Positions 17,786 through 26,529 are shown, counted from the stretch's first letter. The stretch is DNA of 64,000 nt from an uncultured Roseovarius sp. (GCF_913057115.1 NZ_CAJXNN010000001.1:54441-118440), one strand, 5' to 3'. Numbers and translations are program-made. Notes: generated from the letters alone by a model not told the origin.

Positions 17786-18690
17786 TCGCATTAACCTTGG
17801 GTTTGTCGGCCTGTGGCAGCTCGGCGCCAGAGGTTAACAGTACCGCGCAAGAAGTCGTTTCAACGCAGAATATTCCGGCATCCATGCGCGGGGTGCATGC
17901 CAAGCAATTGTTTGGAAGCCATAAAAATTCTTCCCGCCAAAGCGCGGCACCGTTTGGCGGCTATGCCAAGGGCTGCATGGCCGGGGGCGTGCAATTGGCC
18001 GAAACCGGGCCGACGTGGCAGGCCATGCGCCTGAGCCGGAACCGGAACTGGGGCCATCCGGAAACCATTGATTTCATTCAGAAACTCTCGCGCTTCGCGG
18101 CCACGCAACCGGGTTGGAACGGGCTTTATATCGGGGACATCAGCCAGCCGCGCGGGGGGCCGATGCTTTCGGGGCATCGCAGCCATCAGATTGGGATGGA
18201 TATCGACATCTGGATGCGGCCTGCGGATCGGTTGAACCTGAGCAGGTCCGAGCGTGAGGGCATCTCGTCGATCTCGATGAGGCGGGCTAAGGGTGCGTAT
18301 ACAAACGATAAATGGACGCGGGCGCATCACGAAATCATCAAGGCCGCCGCCAAGGATTCGCGCACGGCGCGCATTTTCGTGTTTCCGGGGGCCAAGGTGC
18401 AGATGTGCAATGACGAGAAGGGCGATCGCGCGTGGCTGAGAAAGATCAGACCATGGTGGGGGCACCATTATCATTTCCATGTGCGGCTGAAATGTCCTGA
18501 TAATGCAAGGGGTTGCGTGAATCAGAGCCCGCCGCCTGCCGGGGATGGCTGTGCCGATGCGCAGCAGTGGGTGAAAAACATCCTCAACCCGCCGCCGCCC
18601 GACCCCAATGCGCCCAAGCCGAAGCCGCGCCGCGAGCTGACCATGGCGGACCTGCCGGGCCAATGCGTTGCGGTCCTGCAATCAGAGTGA
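17764..18690 (+). CDS. mepA: Penicillin-insensitive murein endopeptidase, lipoprotein
   Basis: The protein has 308 aa. This zinc LAS-type peptidase cuts D-Ala-mDAP cross-links in peptidoglycan. Zinc ligands are visible in SGHRSHQIGMDID (H138, H141, D146) and WWGHHYHFHVRL. The N-terminus carries a lipobox (LSAC, C17), so it is likely membrane-anchored in the periplasm; classical E. coli MepA is soluble. The C-terminal ~60 residues are proline-rich. It overlaps the preceding MFS gene. Confidence 0.93.
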   Translation: MGRTLTVIALTLGLSACGSSAPEVNSTAQEVVSTQNIPASMRGVHAKQLFGSHKNSSRQSAAPFGGYAKGCMAGGVQLAETGPTWQAMRLSRNRNWGHPETIDFIQKLSRFAATQPGWNGLYIGDISQPRGGPMLSGHRSHQIGMDIDIWMRPADRLNLSRSEREGISSISMRRAKGAYTNDKWTRAHHEIIKAAAKDSRTARIFVFPGAKVQMCNDEKGDRAWLRKIRPWWGHHYHFHVRLKCPDNARGCVNQSPPPAGDGCADAQQWVKNILNPPPPDPNAPKPKPRRELTMADLPGQCVAVLQSE

Positions 18691-18735
18691 ACCCATATCT
18701 GGAGAAAAAAATTGCGCCTTCCACTGTATTTTGTT

Positions 18736-18954
18736 TTGACAACTACGAAATCTGTGGCAGGCTGTGGATAAGTTCAACAACTGAAAGGAGGTGGTCCAGT
18801 GTCTATAAAGGGATTGGAGAGAGGTGTCGGAACAGTCAGGGGAGGCACCGTCTGAGGCAGCCCTCGGGCGTATGACCACCCGGATTGGCATGGCCTAACC
18901 GCCCCGCCTCCGTTAACCTTTAGAGGGCCGTTTCGTTCACCGAAACGGCCCTTT
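18736..18954 (+). ncRNA. Short terminator-bounded transcription unit, small RNA or micro-peptide gene
   Basis: A TTGACA box (18736-18741) is followed by AAAGGAGGTGGTCC (18784-18797), an exceptionally long Shine-Dalgarno, and by a perfect terminator at 18924-18952. Two tiny frames are possible: GTG at 18799 (18 aa, beginning VSIKGLERG, stop 18855) with 6-nt spacing, and a frame reading VSEQSGEAPSEAALG to the stop at 18896-18898. GGTGGTC can pair with GACCACC at 18874-18880, which would hide the binding site. No -10 box is convincing. Function is unknown; this also describes most of the 368-nt gene-free gap after mepA. Confidence 0.4.
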
Positions 18955-18957
18955 GAA
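18924..18957 (+). terminator. Strong rho-independent terminator
   Basis: AGGGCCGTTTCG (18924-18935) pairs perfectly over 12 bp with CGAAACGGCCCT (18941-18952), loop TTCAC, followed by TTGAATTT. It could end mepA read-through or, more likely, the short transcript beginning near 18760. Confidence 0.8.
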
Positions 18958-18959
18958 TT

Positions 18960-19038
18960 TCGTACGAGTCGTACGCTGACCCCCCGAGTTTCGTACGAAA
19001 ATCCGCACCCAGCCAGAGGGCATCGTACGAGTCGTACG
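18960..19038. repeat. Cluster of five CGTACG palindromes before arfB
   Basis: TCGTACGAGTCGTACG occurs twice (18960-18975 and 19023-19038, exactly 63 bp apart) and the 12-bp palindrome TTTCGTACGAAA lies between (18989-19000). Five CGTACG hexamers in 79 bp are far above chance. The last copy ends 20 nt before the arfB start codon. It could be a multi-site operator or a partition/structural site. Confidence 0.75.
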
Positions 19039-19058
19039 AAACGCCGCAAAAAGAGCCC

Positions 19059-19478
19059 ATGAAAGTTAACGACCAGATCACCATCGAAGACTGGGAACTG
19101 ACCGAACAGTTCATCCGCGCCTCGGGCCCCGGCGGGCAGAACGTCAACAAGGTGTCGACGGCGGTGGAACTACGGTTCGAGGCGGAGCGGTCCCCCAACC
19201 TGCCCGATGCGGTGAAACGAGGCCTGCGCCGTGTGGCGGGGCGACGGTGGACCAAGGACGGCGCAGTGGTGATCCAGGTGGAGGAAACCCGCAGTCAGGC
19301 CCGCAACCGCGAGATCGCGCGGGACCGTCTGGCCGAGTTGATCCGCAAAGCCTGCGAAAAACCCAAACGCCGCATCCCGACACGCCCCACCTTGGGGTCA
19401 AAGAAACGCCGGTTGAAGGCGAAGAAGGTGCGCGGGGAGGTGAAGGCGCTTAGGGGGAAAGTGGATGGGGAGGAGTGA
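19059..19478 (+). CDS. arfB: Alternative ribosome-rescue factor ArfB
   Basis: The protein has 139 aa. This peptidyl-tRNA hydrolase (YaeJ/ICT1 family) frees stalled ribosomes lacking a stop codon. The catalytic GGQ is at residues 25-27 (ASGPGGQNVNK), and the C-terminal tail is strongly basic (KKRRLKAKK) as needed to thread the mRNA channel. It has its own promoter region with the CGTACG cluster. The neighbouring toxin-antitoxin pair is transcribed in the same direction from a separate operator. Confidence 0.95.
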   Translation: MKVNDQITIEDWELTEQFIRASGPGGQNVNKVSTAVELRFEAERSPNLPDAVKRGLRRVAGRRWTKDGAVVIQVEETRSQARNREIARDRLAELIRKACEKPKRRIPTRPTLGSKKRRLKAKKVRGEVKALRGKVDGEE

Positions 19479-19493
19479 GGGCGATTGAAGCGA

Positions 19494-19510
19494 GTACCAA
19501 GAATTGGTAC
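19494..19510 (+). promoter_or_regulatory. parDE operator palindrome
   Basis: GTACCAA-GAA-TTGGTAC is a perfect 7-3-7 palindrome centred 32 nt before the parD start. Antitoxins of this class repress their own operons through such sites. Confidence 0.65.
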
Positions 19511-19533
19511 ATTGTGGGCAAAGGAGACAGCCC

Positions 19534-19779
19534 ATGCCGCGCAACACCTCGGTCGTCCTGAGCGATCACTTTAACGATTTCATAACGAAGGCCGTGGAAT
19601 CTGGCCGCTATAACTCGGCCAGTGACGTGGTACGCGCGGGATTGCGGATGTTGGAAGCGGAAGAAGAAAAACTGCAACGCCTGAGAGAGGAATTGCAAAA
19701 GGGAATCGACAGCGGTTTCATCGAAGATTTCGATTTCGATGAGTTCTTGGCTGATATGAACAGTAAACACCGCGCATGA
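19534..19779 (+). CDS. parD: ParD-family antitoxin
   Basis: The protein has 81 aa, type II antitoxin of the CC2985/ParD group. The N-terminal ribbon-helix-helix (NTSVVLSDHFNDFITKAVESGRYNSASDVVRAGLRMLE) binds DNA; the acidic C-terminus (IDSGFIEDFDFDEFLADM) would wrap the toxin. The start follows AAGGAG; the frame begins 10 codons earlier without a binding site. The stop overlaps the parE start by 4 nt. Confidence 0.92.
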   Translation: MPRNTSVVLSDHFNDFITKAVESGRYNSASDVVRAGLRMLEAEEEKLQRLREELQKGIDSGFIEDFDFDEFLADMNSKHRA

Positions 19780-20066
19780 TGCACTTGCGCCTTTCGCATG
19801 AGGCCCGGGAAGACCTGCGCGGGATATGGATATATTCTGCGGAGACATGGGGCCCACAACAGGCCAACAGATACTTGGATGCAATCCGCGCCGCGATTAC
19901 GGGGTTAGCGGATGGCACCACAGTCTCCCGCAGCGCCGAGGATGTTTTGCCCGGATGCCGTAGGGTGACCTGCGGGCGGCATGTTGTATATTTCCGAGAA
20001 GATATGGATGCCGTTGAGGTGATCCGGGTGCTGCATCAGCGGATGGATGCAGGGCGGTGGGTTTGA
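19776..20066 (+). CDS. parE: ParE-family toxin
   Basis: The protein has 96 aa, RelE/ParE superfamily. LRLSHEAREDLRGIWIYSAETWG at the start and VTCGRHVVYFRE followed by IRVLHQRMD at the end match ParE, which typically poisons DNA gyrase. It is coupled to parD by an ATGA overlap. The gene appears intact. Confidence 0.92.
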   Translation: MMHLRLSHEAREDLRGIWIYSAETWGPQQANRYLDAIRAAITGLADGTTVSRSAEDVLPGCRRVTCGRHVVYFREDMDAVEVIRVLHQRMDAGRWV

Positions 20067-20207
20067 GGTTGGTAACAACTTTTTAGTAAAGAGGTACACA
20101 TTAAGTCATCAAAACCTACACTATTTTCCATGTAAGGCCCACATCCCTCAATGGTGTTGCGCGCCAAGTATAGTCACCATAGGTTGTGCGAAAACTGAGG
20201 TTAATTG

Positions 20208-20921
20208 ATGTTTTTGATCTATTATGATGAGGTTAAGTTTGAAAGAGGCGTTCAACCTGCGCATTGGTTTGGTGGTATAGCTGTCCATGTCGATGAAATT
20301 GGTACAATTGAGGCGGAGCTAAATCAGCTGGCGAAAGAAATCTTTGGTCAGTCTGTTCTGAATCTGGAGACTGAATTCCACGCCAAGGACATTTTTCACG
20401 GCAAGAATAATTTTAAGGGCATGCCATTCGAGGAAAGGCTAGCAGTTTTTGAAAGATTGGTATCTTTCACAGCCTTAGACGAGGTTAGCTCAATTTACGC
20501 TCGCGTTGAACTGGAAAAAGTACATTTCATCTCAACCAAAGCCGAGGGCGAAGAACTAGCTTTTATGTATTTCATCGAAAAAACTGACGAATTCTTAAAA
20601 CGCAAACGATCGTACGGCATGTTGATTGGTGATTATGACGAGCCCAACATCGGCCCTTCGGTCGCAAATTTATCCAAATTTCGCGATGATGGGACAAAGT
20701 TCAGTTATGGTCGAGAAATCAAGCAACTCGTTGACACAGTGCATTTTGCTAAATCTCATCACAGTCGTCTTATCCAGCTTGCAGATGTAGATTTGTACTG
20801 TCGCCAATTCATGTGCCAGAAGAACGAAACAAATTCGCGAAAAGCCCTTGTCGAAATAATCCGCAAGTATTCTGCAAAAAGATTCCCCAAGAAATACAAG
20901 GATTATCCGTCACTTCGATGA
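20208..20921 (+). CDS. DUF3800 domain protein
   Basis: The protein has 237 aa. DUF3800 proteins begin with a YxDE-type strand (here IYYDEVKF) and end with a QLAD helix (here RLIQLADVDLYCRQF); both are present. The fold is thought to be nuclease/RNase H-like and members are frequent in defence islands and mobile regions, but no activity is established. The gene and its flanks (about 20.07-21.06 kb) are clearly more A+T-rich than all neighbours, with different codon use, suggesting recent transfer. The ATG is favoured over a preceding TTG by GAGG spacing. Confidence 0.8.
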   Translation: MFLIYYDEVKFERGVQPAHWFGGIAVHVDEIGTIEAELNQLAKEIFGQSVLNLETEFHAKDIFHGKNNFKGMPFEERLAVFERLVSFTALDEVSSIYARVELEKVHFISTKAEGEELAFMYFIEKTDEFLKRKRSYGMLIGDYDEPNIGPSVANLSKFRDDGTKFSYGREIKQLVDTVHFAKSHHSRLIQLADVDLYCRQFMCQKNETNSRKALVEIIRKYSAKRFPKKYKDYPSLR

Positions 20922-21066
20922 TAGGAGAAGGTGATGACCGGCGCCCGAAGGCTGCCAAGACGGGTGTCAATGGATCTGCCGGTCTTCGGCACCACTAACT
21001 ATACGAAGTCTAGAAAACTTCAACCCACTTAATAGATCAAATTTGCCTGTCTAGGTAAATTTTCGC

Positions 21067-22359
21067 CTAAACAACCACCTCCATCTCCTCCTGCTCACCC
21101 ACCCCAAACACCCGTTTATACCGGGTGATCTCGTCCTCCGGCCCCATGGCCTTCCTGGGATTATCCGACAATTTCACCGTGGGCCGCCCGTTGGCCGCCA
21201 CGGCTTTGCAGACCAGGGAGAAGGGGGCGAGGGCGTCGCCTTCGGTGAGCCCTCGGAAATCGTTGGTCAGGAGTGTGCCCCAGCCGAAGCTGAATTTCAC
21301 GCGGCCGTAGAAGCGTTTGTGCAGGTCGATGATTTTCTCTTCGTCCAACCCGTCGGAGAAGATGATCAGTTTCTCGCGCGGGTCTTCGCCGCGGTCTTGC
21401 CACCAGCGGATGGCGGTCTCGGCCCCCGTCGCCGGATCGCCGGAGTCGATGCGGATGCCTGTCCAGCCGGCCAGCCAATCGGGGGCGTGATCGAGGAAGC
21501 CCTGGGTGCCGTAGGTGTCGGGCAGGATGATGCGCAGGTTGCCCTCGTGCTCCTCATGCCAGTCGGCGAGGACCTTGTAGGGGGCTTGGCGCAGGGCCTC
21601 GTCATCCTCGGCCAGGGCGGCGTAGACCATGGGCAACTCGTGGGCGTTGGTGCCGATCGCCTCAAGATCGCGGTTCTTGGCGATGAGGCAGTTGGAGGTG
21701 CCGACGAAGCCCGCGCCCAGCCCTTCGCCCATGGCTTGCACGCACCAATCCTGCCACATGAAGGAGTGGCGGCGGCGGGTGCCGAAATCGGCGATGCGCA
21801 GGCCGGGGAGGCCGCGCAGGCGTTCGATCTTGCCCCAGAGCTTGGTCATGGCGCGGGCGTAGAGGACTTGCAGTTCGAACTTCTTCATGTCGTGCAGGAC
21901 CGCGCGGGAGCGCAGTTCCATCAGCACGGCGAGGGCGGGGATTTCCCAGAGCATGACCTCGGGCCATTTGCCCTCAAATGTGAGTTCGTATTGCCCGTCG
22001 CGTTTTTCGAGGTGGTAGGGAGGGAGTTGCAGGTTCTCGAACCACTCCATGAAGGCGGGGGTGAACATCTGGCGTTTGCCGTAGAACATGTTGCCGCGGA
22101 GCCATGTGCTCTCGCCCCGTGAGAGGGAGAGGGAGCGGATATGGTCAAGCTGTTCGCGCAGCTCGCCTTCGTCGATGATATCGGCGAGGCGGATGGAGGT
22201 GCTGCGGTTGATGAGCGAGAAGGTCACATCGGTGTCGGGCTTGTTGCGGAAGACCGATTGGCACATCAGCAGCTTGTAGAAATCCGTGTCGATGAGGGAC
22301 CGCACGATGGGGTCCATCTTCCAGCGGTGGTTGTAGACGCGGGTGGCGATATCGACCAT
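21067..22359 (-). CDS. pncB: Nicotinate phosphoribosyltransferase
   Basis: The protein has 430 aa. It joins nicotinate to PRPP with ATP hydrolysis in NAD salvage. Recognisable segments are [15 protein letters not shown], the phosphohistidine region [31 protein letters not shown] and [12 protein letters not shown]. Length is normal for the short proteobacterial form. It lies 60 nt downstream of deoC on the same strand, a plausible nucleotide-salvage pair. Confidence 0.96.
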   Translation of the reverse strand: MVDIATRVYNHRWKMDPIVRSLIDTDFYKLLMCQSVFRNKPDTDVTFSLINRSTSIRLADIIDEGELREQLDHIRSLSLSRGESTWLRGNMFYGKRQMFTPAFMEWFENLQLPPYHLEKRDGQYELTFEGKWPEVMLWEIPALAVLMELRSRAVLHDMKKFELQVLYARAMTKLWGKIERLRGLPGLRIADFGTRRRHSFMWQDWCVQAMGEGLGAGFVGTSNCLIAKNRDLEAIGTNAHELPMVYAALAEDDEALRQAPYKVLADWHEEHEGNLRIILPDTYGTQGFLDHAPDWLAGWTGIRIDSGDPATGAETAIRWWQDRGEDPREKLIIFSDGLDEEKIIDLHKRFYGRVKFSFGWGTLLTNDFRGLTEGDALAPFSLVCKAVAANGRPTVKLSDNPRKAMGPEDEITRYKRVFGVGEQEEMEVVV

Positions 22360-22419
22360 GGCGGGCCTCCGGGGAACAATTCCGCCCGGTTAAAGCAAAG
22401 CGGGCGGGGGGTGGCAAGG

Positions 22420-23367
22420 TCAGGACGCGGCGAGGGTGGCGCGGATGTCCTTGAGAAGCGAGGAGGCCCCGAAGCGGAAGAGCGTGGGCTGGAGCCAGTC
22501 GGGGCCGAGGCGGGCGTGGGTGGCGGCCATGTAGGGCAAGGCCGCGCGGGCGGTGGAAATGCCGCCGGCGGGTTTGAAGCCGATTTGGTGGCCGGTTGCC
22601 TGATGGTAGGCCTCGATCGTGTCGAGCATGGTCAGGGCGGCGGGGAGCGTGGCGTTGGTGGCCTCCTTCCCCGTTGAGGTTTTGACCACATCCGCCCCGG
22701 CCATCATGGCGGTGAGGGAGGTGCGGGCGACGGTGGTAAGGTCGCCCAGTTCGCCCACGGAAAGGATGCATTTGAGGTGTGCATCACCGCAGGCCCTGCG
22801 CAGGGCGCGGATATCCTCGTAAAGCGCGGGCCAATCGCCGGAGAGGGCGAGGTAGCGGGGGATGACGATGTCGATTTCCGTGGCCCCGGCGGCGGTGCTG
22901 TCTTCGACTTCGGCCACCCGGGCGCGGGGCGAGGATAGGCCCGCCGGGAACCCGGCGGATACCGCGGCGACGGGGATGCCGGTGCCGTCAAGCGCGGCAA
23001 GGGCGGTGGGGATCATGGCGTGATAGACACAGACCGCGCCGACGGTGAGGCCCCCTGCCCCATGCTTTTCAGCCAGTTCGGCGGGCAAGGGTGCGCGGGC
23101 GGTCTGGCACAGGGCCTCGACCCGTTCGGGGGTGTCATCGCCCGAAAGCGTGGTGAGGTCCATGCATTGGATCGCACGGAGGAGCCATGCGGCGTGATGG
23201 GTGCCCGCGTTGTTGCAGCTTGCGTCGATCTCGGCGGTCTCGGCCTCCATCGCCGCGTCATCCACCTGCACGCTGTCCAGCCAGCCCAGATCAAGCGCCT
23301 GGCCCGGATTGCGGGGCGGATAATCGGTGGCAAGCGGCGGCGGGGCGATATCGGTGAAGCAGCGCAT
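22420..23367 (-). CDS. deoC: Deoxyribose-phosphate aldolase
   Basis: The protein has 315 aa, the long (DERA) form. It splits 2-deoxyribose-5-phosphate to acetaldehyde and glyceraldehyde-3-phosphate. The Schiff-base lysine is in ADVVKTSTGK, and GFKPAGGI carries the second catalytic lysine. MRCFTD is the likely start (AGGGAT upstream); the frame is open for 31 further codons. It is divergent from the metal ABC operon and shares its promoter region. Confidence 0.93.
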   Translation of the reverse strand: MRCFTDIAPPPLATDYPPRNPGQALDLGWLDSVQVDDAAMEAETAEIDASCNNAGTHHAAWLLRAIQCMDLTTLSGDDTPERVEALCQTARAPLPAELAEKHGAGGLTVGAVCVYHAMIPTALAALDGTGIPVAAVSAGFPAGLSSPRARVAEVEDSTAAGATEIDIVIPRYLALSGDWPALYEDIRALRRACGDAHLKCILSVGELGDLTTVARTSLTAMMAGADVVKTSTGKEATNATLPAALTMLDTIEAYHQATGHQIGFKPAGGISTARAALPYMAATHARLGPDWLQPTLFRFGASSLLKDIRATLAAS

Positions 23368-23486
23368 TGCAAATCCCTGATGGACAATTGCCCAAGCTGT
23401 TGCACGCCCCCCCGGGCTTGGCAACCCAAGCTCGGCCCGGCAATTGCACGGAAGCGCCACGCCTGGAGTGGCGTTAGAAGTTGTTT

Positions 23487-23503
23487 TTGCAAATCATTCG
23501 CAA
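23487..23503 (+). promoter_or_regulatory. Fur-family (Mur/Zur-like) box
   Basis: TTGCAAATC-ATTCGCAA is a 17-bp inverted repeat around a central C (TTGCRAAT-N-ATTYGCAA, one asymmetric pair). It resembles Mur/Fur-family boxes of alphaproteobacteria and lies 69 nt before the metal-binding protein gene, between deoC and that operon. Metal-dependent repression of the ABC operon is inferred. A second dyad, TGACT-N8-AGTCA, lies just downstream. Confidence 0.6.
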
Positions 23504-23571
23504 TTCATTTGACTTAGTTGCGAGTCACTCTCATATTCTCCGCAGTGCAGAAAACGCGAGAGAATGATTCC

Positions 23572-24528
23572 ATGTCTTTGACCCGTCGTGACCTTCTGGC
23601 CTTTGCCGCCGCGAGCCTTGTCGCCCGCCCCTCCTTCGCACAGGAACGCCTGACGGTTGTTGCATCAACCGGGATGATCGCCGATGCCGCGCGGCGCGTT
23701 GGTGGCAGCGCGGTTGAGGTAAAGGCCCTGATGGGCCCGGGGGTTGACCCGCATTCCTACCGCCAGACGCGCAGTGATATCGTGGCCATGACGCGCGCCG
23801 ATCTGGTACTTTGGCATGGGCTTTATCTGGAAGCACAGATGGAGGAATTCCTTCTCAAGCTGGGCCGCCGCCGCAACGTGGTGGCCGTGGGCGAGGCGGT
23901 GCCGCAGGCCGAGTTGATCGGGCATGAAGATTACAGCGGCAAGTTTGACCCGCATGTCTGGATGGTGCCGGAGCTTTGGGTGCCTGTGGTGCGCGCGGTG
24001 CGCGATGCGCTGAGCGATGTTGCGCCGGACAGCGCCGAGGTCTTCGCCGCCAATGCCGAAACCTATATCGCAGAGATCACACGGCTGGGTGACTATGCGC
24101 GGGGTGTTTTGCAAACCGTGCCGGAGCCCGCGCGCGTGCTGCTGACCGCGCATGACGCCTTTGGCTATTTCGGGCGCGCCTATGGCTATGAGGTTTTGGG
24201 CATCCAGGGGATTTCCACGGAATCCGAGGCGGGGTTGAACCGTATTCGGACGCTGGTTGATATGCTGGTGGAGCGCGACATCGGCGCGGTTTTCGTTGAA
24301 ACCTCGGTGTCGGATCGCAACATTCGCGCGCTTGTCGAAGGGGCCGCCGCCAAGGGGCACGAGGTGCGCATCGGGGGCGAGCTGTTCTCGGACGCGATGG
24401 GGGAACCGGGCACCTATGAAGGCACTTATCTGGGGATGATCGACCATAACGCCACGGTGATCGCCGCCGCCCTTGGCGGGCAGGTGCCCGAGCGCGGCAT
24501 GGATGGCAAGCTCAAGGCGGGGATGTAA
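23572..24528 (+). CDS. Metal ABC transporter substrate-binding protein (TroA/SitA-like)
   Basis: The protein has 318 aa, cluster-9 solute-binding protein for Mn2+ or Zn2+. The N-terminus MSLTRRDLLAFAAAS has a twin-arginine signal, unusual for the family, ending near SFA. Metal ligands are suggested by GVDPHSY, FDPHVWM, ESEAG and MIDHNA. The His-rich loop typical of ZnuA is absent, which favours manganese. The start follows GAGAGAATG weakly; an upstream in-frame ATG lies in the promoter. It is the first gene of a four-gene operon. Confidence 0.92.
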   Translation: MSLTRRDLLAFAAASLVARPSFAQERLTVVASTGMIADAARRVGGSAVEVKALMGPGVDPHSYRQTRSDIVAMTRADLVLWHGLYLEAQMEEFLLKLGRRRNVVAVGEAVPQAELIGHEDYSGKFDPHVWMVPELWVPVVRAVRDALSDVAPDSAEVFAANAETYIAEITRLGDYARGVLQTVPEPARVLLTAHDAFGYFGRAYGYEVLGIQGISTESEAGLNRIRTLVDMLVERDIGAVFVETSVSDRNIRALVEGAAAKGHEVRIGGELFSDAMGEPGTYEGTYLGMIDHNATVIAAALGGQVPERGMDGKLKAGM

Positions 24529-24531
24529 GTG

Positions 24532-25326
24532 ATGGCGTTGAAACTGGCCCGTGAGAGCGGTCACCCGCAGCCACAAGCCGACCAAAGCCACAGCCCGATG
24601 GCCATTCGCGGCCTGACGGTTAGTTATGGTGAGAAACCGGCAATCTTTTCGGTCGATATGACGGTGGAGCCCGGCGCGATGACGGCGATCATCGGGCCGA
24701 ATGGCGCGGGCAAATCAACGCTTCTCAAGGCTGCTTTGGGCGTGGTCAAACCGCTGTCGGGCAATGTCACCTGTTGGGGTGCGCCTTTGGGCAAGATGCG
24801 GGCGCGCATTGCCTATATGCCGCAGCGCGCCAGCGTCGATTGGGATTTCCCGACGCGGGTGATCGACGTTGTCCTGATGGGGATGCAGCGCGAATTGGGC
24901 CTTTTGGGCCGGGTGCGCACCAAGCATCTTGAGCGGGCGGTGTCGTGTCTGTCGCGGGTTGGCATGGAGGGCTTTGCCGACCGTCAGATTGGCCAGCTTT
25001 CCGGCGGACAGCAGCAGCGGGTGTTCCTTGCCCGCGCCTTGGCGCAGGAGGCGGACCTGTACCTGTTGGATGAGCCTTTCGCGGGGGTCGATGCGGCCAC
25101 GGAAAAGGCGATTATCGCCGTGCTGAAAGACCTCAAGGCCAAGGGCAAAACCGTGGTGGCCGTGCATCACGACCTGTCGACGGTGCGCGATTATTTCGAC
25201 CGTGTGTTCCTGATCAATACCCACAAGGTGGCCGAGGGGCCGGTAGAGAGCAGTTTTACCGAAGAGACCCTTCAATCGGCCTATGGCGGGCGGTTGGCGA
25301 ACCTGCCCAAGGGCGCGGTGGGCTAA
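24532..25326 (+). CDS. Metal ABC transporter ATP-binding protein (SitB/MntA-like)
   Basis: The protein has 264 aa. Walker A is GPNGAGKS, signature LSGGQQQR, Walker B LYLLDEPFAGVD. It energises Mn/Zn import with the two downstream permeases. A GTG directly before the ATG is an alternative start; the gene begins 3 nt after the stop of the binding protein. Confidence 0.94.
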   Translation: MALKLARESGHPQPQADQSHSPMAIRGLTVSYGEKPAIFSVDMTVEPGAMTAIIGPNGAGKSTLLKAALGVVKPLSGNVTCWGAPLGKMRARIAYMPQRASVDWDFPTRVIDVVLMGMQRELGLLGRVRTKHLERAVSCLSRVGMEGFADRQIGQLSGGQQQRVFLARALAQEADLYLLDEPFAGVDAATEKAIIAVLKDLKAKGKTVVAVHHDLSTVRDYFDRVFLINTHKVAEGPVESSFTEETLQSAYGGRLANLPKGAVG

Positions 25327-25329
25327 GCC

Positions 25330-26529
25330 ATGCTTTGGGAGGCAATGTTCCTGCAACTTGGCTATAACGCCACGCTGGTCACCATCGGCGCGGCGCTTTT
25401 GGGCATGGCGGCGGGTGCAACCGGGGTTTTCCTGTTTCTTGGCAAACGCGCCTTGGTGAGCGATGCGATCAGCCATGCCACCCTACCCGGTGTCGGGCTG
25501 GCCTTTATCGTCATGGTGGCGTTGGGCGGCGATGGCCGGGCGCTTTTGGGGCTTTTGCTGGGCTCGGCCCTGTCGGCTGGGGTGGGCCTTTTGTGTGTCA
25601 GTTGGCTGACCCGGGCGACGCGGTTGAGCGAGGACGCGGCGATTGGCGCGGTGCTGTCGGTGTTCTTCGGGTTCGGGATCGTGTTGTTGACGGTGATCCA
25701 ATCGATGACCGCCGGGCGGCAGGCCGGGTTGGAAACCTTCCTTTTGGGATCGACCGCCGGGATGCTGTGGGATGATGCGGTGGTGATCGCGCTGGGCGGT
25801 GCGGTGGTTCTGGCGCTGGTGATGCTGTTGCGCCGGCCGATGGCGGCGGTGGCCTTTGACCCCGAGTATGTCGCCGCCAGCGGTGGCGATGTGCGGCGGA
25901 TCGAATTGGCGATGATGGGCTTGGCCATGGCGATTACGGTGGTGGGGTTGAAGGTTGTCGGTCTGATCCTGATCGTGGCGCTGTTGATCATTCCCGCCGT
26001 CGCGGCGCGGTTCTGGAGCGAACGGGTGGGCCGTGTCGTGACGAGTGCCGGGGCGCTTGGCGGGGCCTCGGGGTGGATTGGCGCGGCGTGGTCGGCGACG
26101 GCGCCGAACCTGCCCACCGGACCGATTATCGTGCTGGTGGCCTTTGCGCTGTTTTTGGTGTCGCTTCTGCTGGCGCCGGGGCGCGGGGTTTTGGCCGCCG
26201 CTCTGCGACACCGGCGGTTTCAGCGCCGGGTGCATTTGCGGCAAGGCTTGCTGGCACTGGCGCAGGGCCAGCCGATTTACGAGGGCCTGACCCTGCGCCT
26301 GATGCGGGCGGCGGGGCATTTGCGGCCCGATGGTGTGGCGACCGAGGCGGGGCGCGCGCAGGCCGCTCGTGCGCTGTTGGATGAGCGCCGCTGGCACCTG
26401 CTGCGCAGCGATCCGCGGCACGAGGCAGCGGCGGCGCGGTACGACGGGTTGACCCCGTTGGAGCGGGTTTTGACCCCGGATCAGATCGCGGAATTGGATC
26501 GGCAGTTGCGGCCAGAGGGGATCACATGA
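25330..26529 (+). CDS. Metal ABC transporter permease with C-terminal winged-helix-like extension
   Basis: The protein has 399 aa, about 100 longer than ordinary ABC-3 permeases. Residues 1-285 are the usual membrane domain with 8-9 helices (LVSDAISHATLPG is the coupling region). Residues about 290-399 are soluble, Arg/Leu-rich, with helices and LLDERRWHLL, resembling the DtxR/MntR-like extension found on some TroC/MntC permeases. It may sense cytosolic metal. Its stop overlaps the next start by 4 nt. Confidence 0.88.
   Translation: MLWEAMFLQLGYNATLVTIGAALLGMAAGATGVFLFLGKRALVSDAISHATLPGVGLAFIVMVALGGDGRALLGLLLGSALSAGVGLLCVSWLTRATRLSEDAAIGAVLSVFFGFGIVLLTVIQSMTAGRQAGLETFLLGSTAGMLWDDAVVIALGGAVVLALVMLLRRPMAAVAFDPEYVAASGGDVRRIELAMMGLAMAITVVGLKVVGLILIVALLIIPAVAARFWSERVGRVVTSAGALGGASGWIGAAWSATAPNLPTGPIIVLVAFALFLVSLLLAPGRGVLAAALRHRRFQRRVHLRQGLLALAQGQPIYEGLTLRLMRAAGHLRPDGVATEAGRAQAARALLDERRWHLLRSDPRHEAAAARYDGLTPLERVLTPDQIAELDRQLRPEGIT

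Noticed and set aside
20922..21066. Possible attachment site or repeat at the end of the DUF3800 islet
   Set aside because: CCGAAG and CTTCGG segments can pair, but no matching direct repeat was seen at the other end of the islet.
23518..23571. Upstream in-frame start for the metal-binding protein
   Set aside because: It would place 18 extra residues before a complete twin-arginine signal and overlap the promoter.
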